Positions 29,396 to 40,832 of a stretch of 64,000 bases of DNA are shown piece by piece (position 1 is the first letter of the stretch; each line of letters starts with the position of its first letter). A model generated the notes under the pieces. The model did not search any database, was not told the DNA's origin, and worked only from the letters and a program-made list of their open reading frames with translations. The translations under genes were made by a program, and so were the position numbers. Origin of the DNA: Streptomyces sp. ISL-100. Lineage in GTDB: Bacteria; Actinomycetota; Actinomycetes; Streptomycetales; Streptomycetaceae. The stretch spans positions 124,001 through 188,000 of the forward strand of contig NZ_JAGGOK010000029.1 in NCBI RefSeq assembly GCF_018614615.1, written 5' to 3'.

Positions 29396-30513
29396 GCACT
29401 GTCCGGGAGGCCGAGCCCTCCGCCACCGACGCGACCCGTGCGACCAAATCCGCGGACGCCCCGAACCCCCGTGTGGTCAGCGGCCGGGTCATCCGTACGC
29501 GGAACGGGGGTCTGTCTCTGCGAGTTCAGGGACGCGCAGTCGCTGTGACGGTGGTGCTGCTGGTCGCGCTCACGACGGTCATGGGGATCGCCCTCACCAC
29601 CGGGGACTTCGAGCTGTCGATCGCGGAGGCGCTTCAGGCCCTCGCCGGCAAGGGCTCCGGAGGCGCGGACTTCATCGTCAACACCCTGCGCATGCCACGG
29701 CTGCTCACCGCGCTGTGTGTCGGAGCGGCGCTGGCGGTCAGCGGGGCGATCCTGCAGAGCCTGACCGGCAACTCGCTCGGCAGCCCGGACATCATCGGCT
29801 TCACGAGCGGGTCGGCGACCGGAGCACTGGTGGTCATCGTCGTGCTCCACGGAAGCATGACCGAGATCGCGTTCGGGGCACTGATCGGCGGGCTGGCCAC
29901 GGCCGCCGCGATGTACCTGCTGGTCTTCAGCGGCGGCCTGCAGGGATTTCGGCTCGTCGTCATCGGGATCGGCGTGAGCGCCCTGCTGCTCGCCGTCAAC
30001 TCCTACCTCATCACCCGGGCGAGCTGGCAGGAGGCGCTGGAGGCCCAGGCGTGGCTGATCGGCAGTCTCGGCAACAGGGGCTGGGACCACGCGCTCGCGA
30101 TCGTCATCGCCGTCGTGATCCTGCTTCCGCTCGCCTTCTTCCTCGCCCGCAGGCTGTCCATGGTGGAAATGGGCGACGACACGGCGAAGGCACTCGGCGT
30201 CGACGTGGCGCGCAGCCGGCTTCTCCTGCTCGGCATCAGCGTCGCGCTGGCCGCGTTCGCCACCGCGGTGACCGGTCCCATCTGGTTCGTCGCGCTGGCG
30301 GCCCCGCAGCTCGCCCGGAGGCTGACCCGGTCGTCCGGCCCCGCACTCGTCCCGGCCGCCCTGATGGGCGCCGTACTGCTGGCCGGGAGCGATCTCGCGG
30401 TGCAGCGGATCTTCTCACCCGCTCTCCTCCCGGTGGGTACGGCGACCGGCACCATCGGTGGGTTGTATCTCATCTGGCTGCTGGTCACAGAATCGCGAAA
30501 GAGCCGCGCATGA
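29392..30513 (+). CDS. FecCD-type iron-siderophore ABC permease, subunit 2
   Basis: This 373-residue protein has a soluble N-terminal extension of about 55 residues, then about ten membrane helices. RMPRLLTALCVGAALAVSG and GPIWFVALAAPQLARRL are the two family hallmarks. The GTG start at 29392 overlaps the preceding stop (GTGA), implying coupled translation and equal dosage with subunit 1. Ile-Trp replaces Ile-Ser-Phe in the second motif, common in the second subunit of such pairs. Confidence 0.9.
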   Translation: MSTVREAEPSATDATRATKSADAPNPRVVSGRVIRTRNGGLSLRVQGRAVAVTVVLLVALTTVMGIALTTGDFELSIAEALQALAGKGSGGADFIVNTLRMPRLLTALCVGAALAVSGAILQSLTGNSLGSPDIIGFTSGSATGALVVIVVLHGSMTEIAFGALIGGLATAAAMYLLVFSGGLQGFRLVVIGIGVSALLLAVNSYLITRASWQEALEAQAWLIGSLGNRGWDHALAIVIAVVILLPLAFFLARRLSMVEMGDDTAKALGVDVARSRLLLLGISVALAAFATAVTGPIWFVALAAPQLARRLTRSSGPALVPAALMGAVLLAGSDLAVQRIFSPALLPVGTATGTIGGLYLIWLLVTESRKSRA

Positions 30514-31355
30514 CAGGAACGATGTCCCCGACGGCCCGGCTGCGAGCCGAGGACCTGACCCTCTCCTACGATCAGCGCACCGTCGCCACCTCCCTCGGCG
30601 TCGTCATACCCGACCACTCATTCACAGTGATCGTCGGTCCGAACGCCTGCGGCAAGTCGACCCTGCTCAAGGCGTTGGCCCGCATGCTCAGGCCCAAGGC
30701 GGGAGAGGTCTATCTCGACGGGGCCGCCATCTCGTCGTACCGCTCCCGCGAAGTCGCGCGCCGGCTCGGCCTGCTCCCGCAGTCGTCGACCGCGCCGGGC
30801 GGCATCACGGTGGGAGACCTGGTGGCCCGCGGCCGTTATCCGCACCAGCGGATGCTCAAGCAGTGGTCCGCCGAGGACGAGTCCGCCGTGACGGAGGCGA
30901 TGCGGCAGACCGGCGTACTGGAACTCGCCGACCGGCCGGTCGACGACCTCTCCGGCGGTCAGCGGCAACGCGTGTGGCTGTCCATGGTGCTGGCGCAGCA
31001 GACGTCCATCCTGCTGCTGGACGAACCGACCACCTTCCTCGACATCGCGCACCAGGTCGAGGTGCTGAACCTGTGCGCCGATCTGCATGAGCGCAAGGGC
31101 CACACCATCGTCGCGGTGCTGCACGACCTCAACCAGGCATGCCGCTATGCCACCCACCTCGTGGTGATGCGGGCCGGCGGCACGGTCGCCGCCGAAGGCG
31201 ACCCGGCGACGGTCATGACCGCCGAGCTGATCGAGGACGTGTTCGGCCTGCCCTGCCGGATCATCGACGATCCCGAAACCGGAACTCCGCTCATGGTTCC
31301 GACGGCCCGCAAGCGCCCTGCCATGGCAGGCGACGCCCTGGCGGAAACCCCTTAG
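30510..31355 (+). CDS. Iron-siderophore ABC transporter ATPase (FecE/FhuC family)
   Basis: This 281-residue ATPase has Walker A GPNACGKSTLLKAL, Q-loop LLPQSSTAPGG, signature LSGGQRQRVWLSMVLAQ, Walker B ILLLDEPTTFLDI and the switch His in AVLHDLNQACRYA. It powers the two permeases encoded upstream. The ATG overlaps the preceding stop (ATGA). Compared with typical FecE proteins the length is normal, and the last 25 residues are a variable tail. Confidence 0.93.
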   Translation: MTGTMSPTARLRAEDLTLSYDQRTVATSLGVVIPDHSFTVIVGPNACGKSTLLKALARMLRPKAGEVYLDGAAISSYRSREVARRLGLLPQSSTAPGGITVGDLVARGRYPHQRMLKQWSAEDESAVTEAMRQTGVLELADRPVDDLSGGQRQRVWLSMVLAQQTSILLLDEPTTFLDIAHQVEVLNLCADLHERKGHTIVAVLHDLNQACRYATHLVVMRAGGTVAAEGDPATVMTAELIEDVFGLPCRIIDDPETGTPLMVPTARKRPAMAGDALAETP

Positions 31356-31369
31356 GGACGGGACTGCCC

Positions 31370-32947
31370 ATGCTCTGTACGAGGCTGACGAACGCCCACA
31401 TCATCACCATGGACCCGGACCACCCCGTCGCCCACGACCTGGGCATCTGGCGCGGCCGGATCGTGGGCCTGGACGACGCGGTGACCTCACTGCCCGCCCG
31501 CGAGGTGATCGACCTCCAGGGCGCCACCGTGCTGCCCGGGTTCATCGACAGCCACGTTCACCTGGCATGGACGGGGCTGAAGGCGACCACCCCGAGCGTC
31601 GCACCCTGCGAGCGGATCGAGGACGTGCTCGCGGTCGTGGAAGAGGCCGTCTCCCGGAAGACTTCCCCCGGCGCCTGGGTAGACATCGCCGGGTACGACC
31701 AGAGGGCCCTCGGACGCCATCTGACCGCTGCCGAACTCGACCAGGTCAGCCATGGGCGCAAGGTGTTCCTGATGCACGACTCCGGACACGCCTGCGTGGT
31801 CAACAGCGCCGTCCTGGACCAGCTGCCCGCTCATGTCCGCCACGAGGACGGCTACCTCGCCGAGAGCGCCATGGGCGCCGCACGGAAACTTCGACCGCCC
31901 TACTCCCAGGACGAGTTGGCGGACGCGATCGCCCACGCCGGGCGCATCTGTCTCTCGGAGGGCGTGACGGCCTGCGCCGAGGCGGGCATCGGTGGCGCCC
32001 TGTTCGGCCACAGCCCGGTCGAGCTGGCCGCCTATCAGCTGGTGCGGGAGCAGGGCCGCCTGCCCCTGCGGGTGCAGCTCATGGTCGCCGCGGACACGCT
32101 GCGTCCGGTCGTCTCGCATGCAGGCGATGGCATACCCCGGGCCCTCGACCTCGGCCTGCGCACCGGGTTCGGCGACGACTGGCTCTCCGTGGGCGCGCTC
32201 AAGATCTGGACCGACGGCGGCATGATGGCCCGTACCGCCGCACTGAGCAGCCCGTACCACGGCATGGAACACGCCGGGGAGCTCCAGGACGATCCCGAAC
32301 TCCTCGCGGACACCATCGTCGACGGCCATCTCGCCGGCTGGCAGCTCGCCGTCCACGCCATCGGCGACCGCGCCGCCGACGTCGCCCTGGACGCCCTGGA
32401 GCGGGCACAGAACATCCGGCCACGCCCGGACGCGAGGCACCGCATCGAACACGCGGGCCTGATCAGACCCGACCAGCTCGCCCGCTTCGCGCGACTCGGC
32501 GCGATCGCGGTGGTCCAGCCGAACTTCCTGCGCTACTTCGGCGACGACTACGCGTCGATCATGGGCGAGGACAGGGCGCCCTGGCTGTACCGGGGCAAGG
32601 GGTTCCTGGACCACGGCATCACGCTGGTGGGCAGCTCCGACCGTCCCGTCACGGACGGATCGCCGCTGCGGGCCATTCAGTTCATGGTCGAGCGCGCCTC
32701 CGCGTCGGGCCGGGTCATCGGCCCGGACGAGGGCATCACGGTCGACGAGGCCCTGCGCTCGTACACCGTCGGTGGAGCCTTCGCCTGCCACTGGGACGAC
32801 AGCGCCGGCAGCCTCAGCCCCGGCAAACGCGCCGATCTGGTCGTCCTGGGAGACCATCCCCGGCGAGTCAGCACCTCACGCATTGGTGACATCGAAGTGG
32901 TCGCGACGTTCGTCGACGGCCGTAAGAGCGAAAAGGCGGCGCCATGA
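31370..32947 (+). CDS. Metal-dependent amidohydrolase (amidohydrolase family 3, YtcJ-like) in the siderophore uptake operon
   Basis: This 525-residue TIM-barrel hydrolase has the metal-binding HxH in GFIDSHVHLAW, then VHAIGDRAADVALDAL, RHRIEHAGLIRPDQ and the catalytic Asp region VGSSDRPVTDG, in the order seen in family 3 amidohydrolases, which cleave amides, formamides or carbamates. No signal peptide is visible, so it is cytoplasmic. It begins 14 nt after the ATPase gene with AGGGACGGG as ribosome site. I infer that it acts on the imported ferric siderophore, for example by deformylation or amide cleavage to release iron, but it could instead trim a biosynthetic intermediate. Confidence 0.75.
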   Translation: MLCTRLTNAHIITMDPDHPVAHDLGIWRGRIVGLDDAVTSLPAREVIDLQGATVLPGFIDSHVHLAWTGLKATTPSVAPCERIEDVLAVVEEAVSRKTSPGAWVDIAGYDQRALGRHLTAAELDQVSHGRKVFLMHDSGHACVVNSAVLDQLPAHVRHEDGYLAESAMGAARKLRPPYSQDELADAIAHAGRICLSEGVTACAEAGIGGALFGHSPVELAAYQLVREQGRLPLRVQLMVAADTLRPVVSHAGDGIPRALDLGLRTGFGDDWLSVGALKIWTDGGMMARTAALSSPYHGMEHAGELQDDPELLADTIVDGHLAGWQLAVHAIGDRAADVALDALERAQNIRPRPDARHRIEHAGLIRPDQLARFARLGAIAVVQPNFLRYFGDDYASIMGEDRAPWLYRGKGFLDHGITLVGSSDRPVTDGSPLRAIQFMVERASASGRVIGPDEGITVDEALRSYTVGGAFACHWDDSAGSLSPGKRADLVVLGDHPRRVSTSRIGDIEVVATFVDGRKSEKAAP

Positions 32948-33177
32948 GTACGAAGGTGGAAAGCATCGAGCGGTACGCGTACCTGTGGCAGGCGTCCTCG
33001 TACCCGCATCAGTGGGTCATCTGGAACACCGCTGCGGAGACCATGGTCTTCGACACGCAGATCAACTGCCCGGTGGACATCGACGGGGAAGCGACCCTGC
33101 GCGAGGTCCTGCGCAGAATGCGCGAGGCCGGCGTACCGGAGAGCTACGACTATCCGGGCCGCCCCTGCGCCGCGTAG
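32944..33177 (+). CDS. 77-residue protein of unknown function, last gene of the uptake operon
   Basis: The ATG overlaps the amidohydrolase stop (ATGA). The protein is small, acidic and aromatic, with no signal peptide and no Cys pair; recognisable segments are YAYLWQASSYPHQWVIWNTA and ESYDYPGRPCAA. It is not an MbtH protein, because the NDExQHSLWP core is missing. I do not recognise the family. Its position suggests a partner or small chaperone of the amidohydrolase, or a siderophore-processing factor. Predicted to be iron-regulated through the box at 28235. Confidence 0.65.
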   Translation: MSTKVESIERYAYLWQASSYPHQWVIWNTAAETMVFDTQINCPVDIDGEATLREVLRRMREAGVPESYDYPGRPCAA

Positions 33178-33239
33178 GGACGCCCGTCCTCTTTGGTGTG
33201 GGTACGGATCCGCCGCCGTGGCGGCGCGGGGCGGGGCCG

Positions 33240-33519
33240 CGCCTGTGGTCCGTGCGCGCGAGCGAGTACGCGCAGCGAGCCGCTGCCGAGGAGTGTTGCC
33301 CGACGGCGACGAACGGGCGCGGACCCGGGCCGTCGTACGGGAAACCGGCCGCGACCGGTACCGCGTCGCACACGTGGTGCTGCGACGCCTGCTCGGCGCG
33401 TATCTGGCGCGGGGCCGGCCGCCGTCGAGCTCGTCCGCGAGCCGTGCCCCGGTGGCGGCGGCGTTGATGTTCACGCTCCCTCGGGCTACGCGGCAGCCTG
33501 CGCCGTCGAGGGAGGGTAG
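33240..33519 (+). pseudogene. Remnant of an Sfp-type 4'-phosphopantetheinyl transferase
   Basis: Three frames carry consecutive pieces of the N-terminal half of an Sfp-like enzyme: LWSVRASEYA at about 33242, then DERARTRAVVRETGRDRYRV and AHVVLRRLLGAYLARG, then AAVELVREPCPGGGG up to about 33519. The order and spacing match intact PPTases (DERARA...RYxxAHxxLRxxLG...REPCPGCGG). At least two frameshifts separate the pieces, and the C-terminal half with the Mg-binding motif is gone. The ancestor probably activated the carrier domains of the adjacent NRPS, so a PPTase elsewhere in the genome must do so now. Confidence 0.7.
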
Positions 33520-33542
33520 GCGTACACGTTTTGGCGAAGAGC

Positions 33543-33561
33543 TTAGGTGAGGCTACCCTTA
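33543..33561 (+). promoter_or_regulatory. Iron box upstream of the GNAT acetyltransferase
   Basis: TTAGGTGAGGCTACCCTTA matches 16 of 19 consensus positions, 77 bp before the TTG start at 33639. Confidence 0.8.
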
Positions 33562-33638
33562 CTTCATCTGGTGTCCCAGGATGCTGCGGTGGCCGAGCTG
33601 CCCTCCGTGCACGGGTGGGACCGAAGGAAGGGAAACCC

Positions 33639-34163
33639 TTGATTACGGCCGCCCCGCGCCTCGGCACACTGTCGTCACGCACCATCCTGCCCGCCCCGCT
33701 CCCTGTACGATCCGCGCTTCGCGGAGATGCCGCAGGCCTTGCGGCTCTGTCCCGGCCGTTCGTACGCTCGGGCGCGCTGCGTGAGCGTTCCCTCTCCCTC
33801 TACGCCTCGGACGCGACCGATTTCCTGGTCGTGGAGACCCGCGACGGCACCCTCGACGGCTGTCTGGGGATGCGAGTTCACCCCGCCGATCCGGCCGTCG
33901 GCCGCGGGCCCACGGGCGTCCTCTACAACTTCTGCGTCGCGCCGCGCAGGCAGGGCTGCGGACTGGGGGGTCAGCTCCTGCGTGCGGCGCTCGCCAAAGC
34001 GTCGGCCCATTCGCTGGACGCCCTCTTCACCGCGACGACCGGTGGTGGCGACCTCTTCCTCCGGTACGGCTTCGCGCCCGCCTCTGCGGGTCTCGCGCCG
34101 GCGGCCTGGGCGAACTCCTTGGACCCTCGCCGCAATTCGCACGTCCTCGCCCGCATGCTCTGA
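33639..34163 (+). CDS. GNAT acetyltransferase, probable amino-acid N-acetyltransferase feeding ornithine synthesis
   Basis: This is a 174-residue protein. The TTG at 33639 is chosen because AAGGAAGGG lies about 7 nt upstream; no ATG or GTG start fits this ribosome site. The acetyl-CoA loop is APRRQGCGLGGQLLRAAL (Q/RxxGxG/A), preceded by the strand VLYNFCVAP. The N-terminal segment SRPFVRSGALRERSLSLY and the C-terminal FLRYGFAPASAG resemble N-acetylglutamate synthases of the short GNAT type. An iron box upstream and convergent argCJBD genes support a role in making N-acetylglutamate for ornithine. Acetylation of the siderophore itself is an alternative. Confidence 0.65.
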   Translation: MITAAPRLGTLSSRTILPAPLPVRSALRGDAAGLAALSRPFVRSGALRERSLSLYASDATDFLVVETRDGTLDGCLGMRVHPADPAVGRGPTGVLYNFCVAPRRQGCGLGGQLLRAALAKASAHSLDALFTATTGGGDLFLRYGFAPASAGLAPAAWANSLDPRRNSHVLARML

Positions 34164-34261
34164 CAGCGGGGCCGGCCCGGAAGTCGTCCTGGCGGCAAGT
34201 CCCCAGCCCCACGTACGACTTCGGGACCAGCCCCTGGCTGCGACGCCGTGTGGCCGCCGGC

Positions 34262-35446
34262 TCAGGCGTCGAGGATGCCCGGCAGCGCCGCGATCAGCTC
34301 ATCCACCTGCGTCGCGCGGACCGTCAGCGCCGGAGCCAGCCGCACCGTCGTGGGGCCGGTGGCGTTGACGAGGAAGCCGGCGTCCTGCGCCGCCTTCTGT
34401 ACGCGCGGTGCGACCGGTTCGGTGAGAACGACCCCGAGCAGCAGTCCCGTACCCCGGACATGGCTCACCCGGAGGTGCCGCAGCCCCTCGACGCCGCACC
34501 GCAGCCGCTCACCCACCCGCGCGACATGGCCGAGGAGCCCCTCGCGCTCGATGGTCTCCAGTACGGCGATCCCGGCGGCGCAAGCCACCGGATTGCCGCC
34601 GAAGGTCGAGCCGTGCTGGCCCGGCGTCAGCAGGTCGGCCGCCGGGCCGAACGCCACCGTGGCGCCGATCGGCAGGCCACCGCCCAGCCCCTTCGCCAGA
34701 GTCACCACATCGGGGTCCGCGCCCTCCACCGCCTGATGGGCGAACCAGCGACCGGTGCGACCGATCCCGGTCTGGACCTCGTCGAGCACCAGCAGCGTGC
34801 CGGTGGCCCGGGTGATCTCACGGGCCGCCCGCAGATATCCCTCGGGTGCCGGGAGCACGCCGGCCTCACCCTGTACCGGTTCGATGAAGACCGCCGCCGT
34901 CTCCTCCGTGACCGCCGCCCGCAGCGCCGTCACATCACCGAACGGCACATGGGACACCTCCCCCGGCAGCGGCAGGAACGGTTCGCGTTTCGCGGGTTGT
35001 CCGGTGAGGGCGAGCGCCCCCATGGTGCGGCCGTGGAATCCCCCCCGGGTCGCGACCAGACGCGGCCGCCCCGTCCGACGGGCGATCTTGAACGCCGCTT
35101 CGACCGCTTCCGTCCCGGAGTTCGCGAAGAACACCCGTCCCGGCCTTCCCATCAGCCGCAGCAGCCGTTCGGCAAGCGCGACCGCAGGCTCGGAGACGTA
35201 CAGGTTCGAGACGTGACCCAGCGTGGCGGCCTGGTCGCTCACCGCCGACACCACGGCAGGGTGGGCGTGCCCCAGCGTGTTCACGGCGATCCCGCCGGTG
35301 AAGTCGAGGTACGCGCGCCCGGACTCGTCCCACACCGTGCTGCCCTCGCCCCTGACCAGAGCCAGGGGCGGCGTACCGTAGTTGTCCATCATCACGGCAC
35401 GCCAGCGATCCGTGAGGACCGGGCGGCCCCTTGTCCCGGCGGTCAT
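34262..35446 (-). CDS. argD: Acetylornithine aminotransferase
   Basis: This 394-residue class III PLP aminotransferase converts N-acetylglutamate semialdehyde to N2-acetylornithine. Visible motifs are [38 protein letters not shown] with the PLP-contacting Asp, and [14 protein letters not shown] with the Schiff-base Lys. The ATG overlaps the argB stop (ATGA). It is the last gene of an isochorismatase-argC-argJ-argB-argD operon on the minus strand and converges on the GNAT gene. Sitting behind an iron box, it is likely a siderophore-dedicated copy rather than the housekeeping gene. Confidence 0.93.
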   Translation of the reverse strand: MTAGTRGRPVLTDRWRAVMMDNYGTPPLALVRGEGSTVWDESGRAYLDFTGGIAVNTLGHAHPAVVSAVSDQAATLGHVSNLYVSEPAVALAERLLRLMGRPGRVFFANSGTEAVEAAFKIARRTGRPRLVATRGGFHGRTMGALALTGQPAKREPFLPLPGEVSHVPFGDVTALRAAVTEETAAVFIEPVQGEAGVLPAPEGYLRAAREITRATGTLLVLDEVQTGIGRTGRWFAHQAVEGADPDVVTLAKGLGGGLPIGATVAFGPAADLLTPGQHGSTFGGNPVACAAGIAVLETIEREGLLGHVARVGERLRCGVEGLRHLRVSHVRGTGLLLGVVLTEPVAPRVQKAAQDAGFLVNATGPTTVRLAPALTVRATQVDELIAALPGILDA

Positions 35447-36293
35447 GCGGCGCCCTCCTCGTCCGGAACCACGGTGGTGCCGAAGTGGTCGCCGCCGCCG
35501 AACACTCCCCGCAGCAGCGAGTGCGGCACCCGGCCGTCCAGCACGTGTGCCATGGGTACGCCCGCCCAGGCGGCCCGCAGGCACCCTTCCATCTTGGGGA
35601 GCATCCCGCCCGCCAGCTCCGGCAGCAGTTTCTCCAGCTCACTCGCCGTCAGGCGGTCGATCACCTCGGTGTCGTGCGGCCAGTTCGCGTACAGCCCCTC
35701 GACGTCGGTGAGCATCACCAGCTTCTCCGCGTCGAGGGCCACCGCCATGGCCGCCGCCGCGAGATCGGCGTTGACGTTGTAGACCTGTCCGTCGGCGCCC
35801 CGCGCCACGGGGGAGACCACCGGGATACGGCCCTGCTCCAGCAGGGCCCGCACGGTGTCCGGGTTCACGTCGACGATGTCACCGACCAGGCCGATGTCCA
35901 CCGGCTCGCCGTCGACCCAGGCCGGTCGCTGCACGGCCGTCATGGTGTGCGCGTCCTCGCCCGACATCCCCACCGCGAACGGCCCGTGGCTGTTGATGAG
36001 TCCGACCAGCTCCCGCTGGACCTGACCCGTCAGCACCATCCGGACCACGTTCATGATGTCCGGAGTGGTCACCCTCAGCCCCGCCTCGAAGCGGACCTCC
36101 AGGTCGAGCCGGTCGAGCAACGCGCTGATCTGCGGCCCGCCGCCGTGTACGACGACAGGGCGCAGCCCCGCGTGCCACAGCTCCACCACGTCCTGGGCGA
36201 ACGTCCGCTTCAGTTCCTCGTCCACCATGGCGTTGCCGCCGAACTTGATCACGACCGCGCGGCCCTGGAACTCCTCCAGCGAGGGGTGGGCGC

Positions 36294-36297
<4 letters not shown>
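35443..36297 (-). CDS. argB: Acetylglutamate kinase
   Basis: This 284-residue amino-acid kinase phosphorylates N-acetylglutamate with ATP. KFGGNAM at the N-terminus is the phosphate-binding loop, VVHGGGPQI the substrate loop, and [16 protein letters not shown] and [11 protein letters not shown] are further family blocks. Start and stop overlap argJ and argD by 4 nt each. Whether the arginine-sensing N-helix is intact cannot be judged, but the N-terminus (only 14 residues before VVIKFGG) is short; feedback-resistant behaviour would make sense for a dedicated pathway and is only a guess. Confidence 0.95.
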
Positions 36298-39170
<2,873 letters not shown>

Positions 39171-39244
39171 GGGCTTTCTCCTCCCTGATGACGTGTCCGC
39201 CCAGTCGGGCCACGGGCGCGGTTCGCTACCCGATGTCGGGAGAC

Positions 39245-39263
39245 TTAGCTTAGCCTAACCTAA
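39245..39263 (-). promoter_or_regulatory. Iron box for the isochorismatase-argCJBD operon
   Basis: On the minus strand TTAGGTTAGGCTAAGCTAA matches 18 of 19 positions of the consensus, the best box in the window, 75 bp upstream of the first gene. Ornithine synthesis here is therefore expected to respond to iron, not to arginine. Confidence 0.88.
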
Positions 39264-39600
39264 GCGTTGATGGGGCGGGCCTGGAGCTACCCGCCCGGCA
39301 AGCCGCGCGCCGGCTGACCCCGCGCGTGCAACCCCTTCTTGGGTACGTCGCCGTACCGTCTCGATCAGCTGGGCGCCGTTGTCGCGCGGCGGGGCGCGGG
39401 GCACGGCGAAGCCGGCGCCCTGGATGGTCGCCTCGATCCTGTCGCCCGGCCGCCCAGCGCGCGCCCGGTCGCCGACGCGACCTTTGTGCAGAGCGAACTC
39501 CATGCTGAATGTCCCGGTGGCGGGATTCGGGTCCACCAGCGTGCAGGCGCGTCGAACCAGAGCCGCACCCACATCGCGGGGTGCGGCTCGGTCGCACGGA
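39255..39600 (-). pseudogene. Remnant of a siderophore-interacting protein (ViuB/SIP family flavin reductase)
   Basis: Two minus-strand frames carry adjoining pieces of the FAD-binding domain: EPHPAMWVRLWFDA (ending near 39545) and CTLVDPNPATGTFSMEFAL followed by RPGDRIEATIQGAGFAVP. In intact SIP proteins these blocks run together with about ten residues (GRxVVRAY) between them, so there is a short deletion plus a frame change. The N-terminus and the NAD-binding half are missing. The ancestor would have reduced ferric siderophore. It abuts the iron box at 39245-39263. Confidence 0.65.
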
Positions 39601-39702
39601 ACATGCCGCCGTCAGTAAGGCGGATTCCGCGGTCTCCTCCCCGGGGCGACGCTTGGGTCAGGTCAGACTGAGCCAAGTCCAAAAGGTTGCCCCGATGCTC
39701 CG

Positions 39703-40113
39703 TCAGCCCTCGATCCAGCCGTGGCCCTTCGCGAACTTCACCATGCCCGCGCGCACGGCGAGGATCTGCTCGCCGGTGAGCGAGGGTGCGGTCCGCAACA
39801 GCACCTCGGTCATCTCCTTGAGGCACTCGTCCGCGCTGAGCACATCGCACATCGCGTCGGTATCGGCCGCCGACACCACGGGCGGCGTCAGCGGCTCGCC
39901 ATCGGCTCCCCGGGCGAGCCGGACGCCGGACGCCTTGGGGCCGCGGTCGCCCTCATCGAGCTCGAACTCGACGGCCAGGCCCGAGCGTACGATCGCCTCG
40001 GGGATCAGCATGTCGTTCGCGTGCAGGAACACATCCTCGCCACCGCCCTCCGGAGCGATGAACCCGTACCCCCGTGCACCGTCGAAACGCACCACACGAC
40101 CGGTAACCACCAC
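39703..40113 (-). CDS. Cold-shock-domain protein with C-terminal extension
   Basis: This 136-residue protein has an N-terminal cold shock domain (about residues 1-65): GRVVRFDGARGYGFIAPEGG contains the RNP1-type motif and EDVFLHANDM the RNP2-type motif. The extension (70-136) is predicted helical and common in streptomycete homologues. GTG at 40113 is preferred, with GGGGG upstream. It binds single-stranded RNA or DNA. It is outside the siderophore operons. Confidence 0.85.
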   Translation of the reverse strand: MVVTGRVVRFDGARGYGFIAPEGGGEDVFLHANDMLIPEAIVRSGLAVEFELDEGDRGPKASGVRLARGADGEPLTPPVVSAADTDAMCDVLSADECLKEMTEVLLRTAPSLTGEQILAVRAGMVKFAKGHGWIEG

Positions 40114-40288
40114 AACAACCCCCAACCAGAACGGGCCCTTGCCCGAAAACCTGGATCAGAGCGTAGCCGGTCGGCGACGCGGTAGCCCGGCGGGTGCTCA
40201 GTGCTTGATCGCCTTCAGGAAATGCCGGTCACAGCCAACCGGAATACGTTGGCAGTCCAGTTCATCGCGTCTCTGCCCGGAGGTTGTC

Positions 40289-40581
40289 GTGGCCACTCTT
40301 ACGGTGTGGAAGTTCGATTCGCCGGACGCCGCAGCCGATGTCGAGGAAACGCTGCCGCCGGAGCCCTCGGTGGCAAATTCACCGACATCGGTATCGACGA
40401 CGACTTCATCAAGGAGGTCAAGCAGAAGGTGACCCCGGGAACGTCCGCCCTCTTCCTGATGACCATGGGCGCCAACACCGAACGGGTCAGCGAAGCCCTT
40501 CCCGGCCACACCGCGGAACTGCTCCACAGCAACCTCGACGCGGAGACCGAGAGGAAGCTGCGTGAGGTCTTCTCCGAGTAG
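40289..40581 (+). pseudogene. DUF1269 membrane protein with internal deletion and frameshift
   Basis: GTG at 40289 with GGAGG upstream begins ATLTVWKFDSPDAAADVEET, the usual DUF1269 N-terminus. About 20 codons later, in another frame, comes GALGGKFTDIGIDDDFIKEV followed by KQKVTPGTSALFLMTMGAN, the usual C-terminal part. The roughly 80-residue middle with the hydrophobic hairpin is gone. The join is near 40345-40365. The protein cannot insert in a membrane as the family does. Confidence 0.75.
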
Positions 40582-40613
40582 TGACGCCTCGCCGGCCGGT
40601 GGCCTATGCCGGT

Positions 40614-40814
40614 TCACTCGCTCGAATCATCACGCTCGCTCACCAGCTGTCCGCCCGTCGCCCAGTCCTGAGCGTCGAACTCCTGGAGGGTCACCCAGAC
40701 CCGCCCAGGATCCTTCCCGAGGGCCCTTGCGTACGCCTCGGTGAGTTCGCGTACGAGCGCACGCTTCTGCTCGGCACTGCACCGCCCGATGTGCTTGACC
40801 TCGATGAAAGGCAT
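40614..40814 (-). CDS. 4-oxalocrotonate tautomerase-family protein
   Basis: This 66-residue protein starts MPFIEVK, so Pro1, the catalytic base of the tautomerase superfamily, is exposed after Met removal. RALVRELTEAYARALGKDP is the usual helix, followed by the VWVTLQEF strand. GAGGA lies just upstream. The length is typical. It may isomerise unsaturated keto acids; the substrate is unknown. It lies 18 bp after the lipoprotein gene on the same strand. Confidence 0.85.
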   Translation of the reverse strand: MPFIEVKHIGRCSAEQKRALVRELTEAYARALGKDPGRVWVTLQEFDAQDWATGGQLVSERDDSSE

Positions 40815-40832
40815 GACGGAATCCTCGACTCC

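Noticed and set aside
32944..33177. Second MbtH-like protein
   Set aside because: Small size and context fit, but the NDExQHSLWP and Trp/Leu core of MbtH is missing, so I list it as unknown.
33062..33685. 207-codon minus-strand gene across the uptake operon end
   Set aside because: Arg/Pro-rich shadow; the plus strand carries the 77-residue gene, the PPTase remnant and an iron box.
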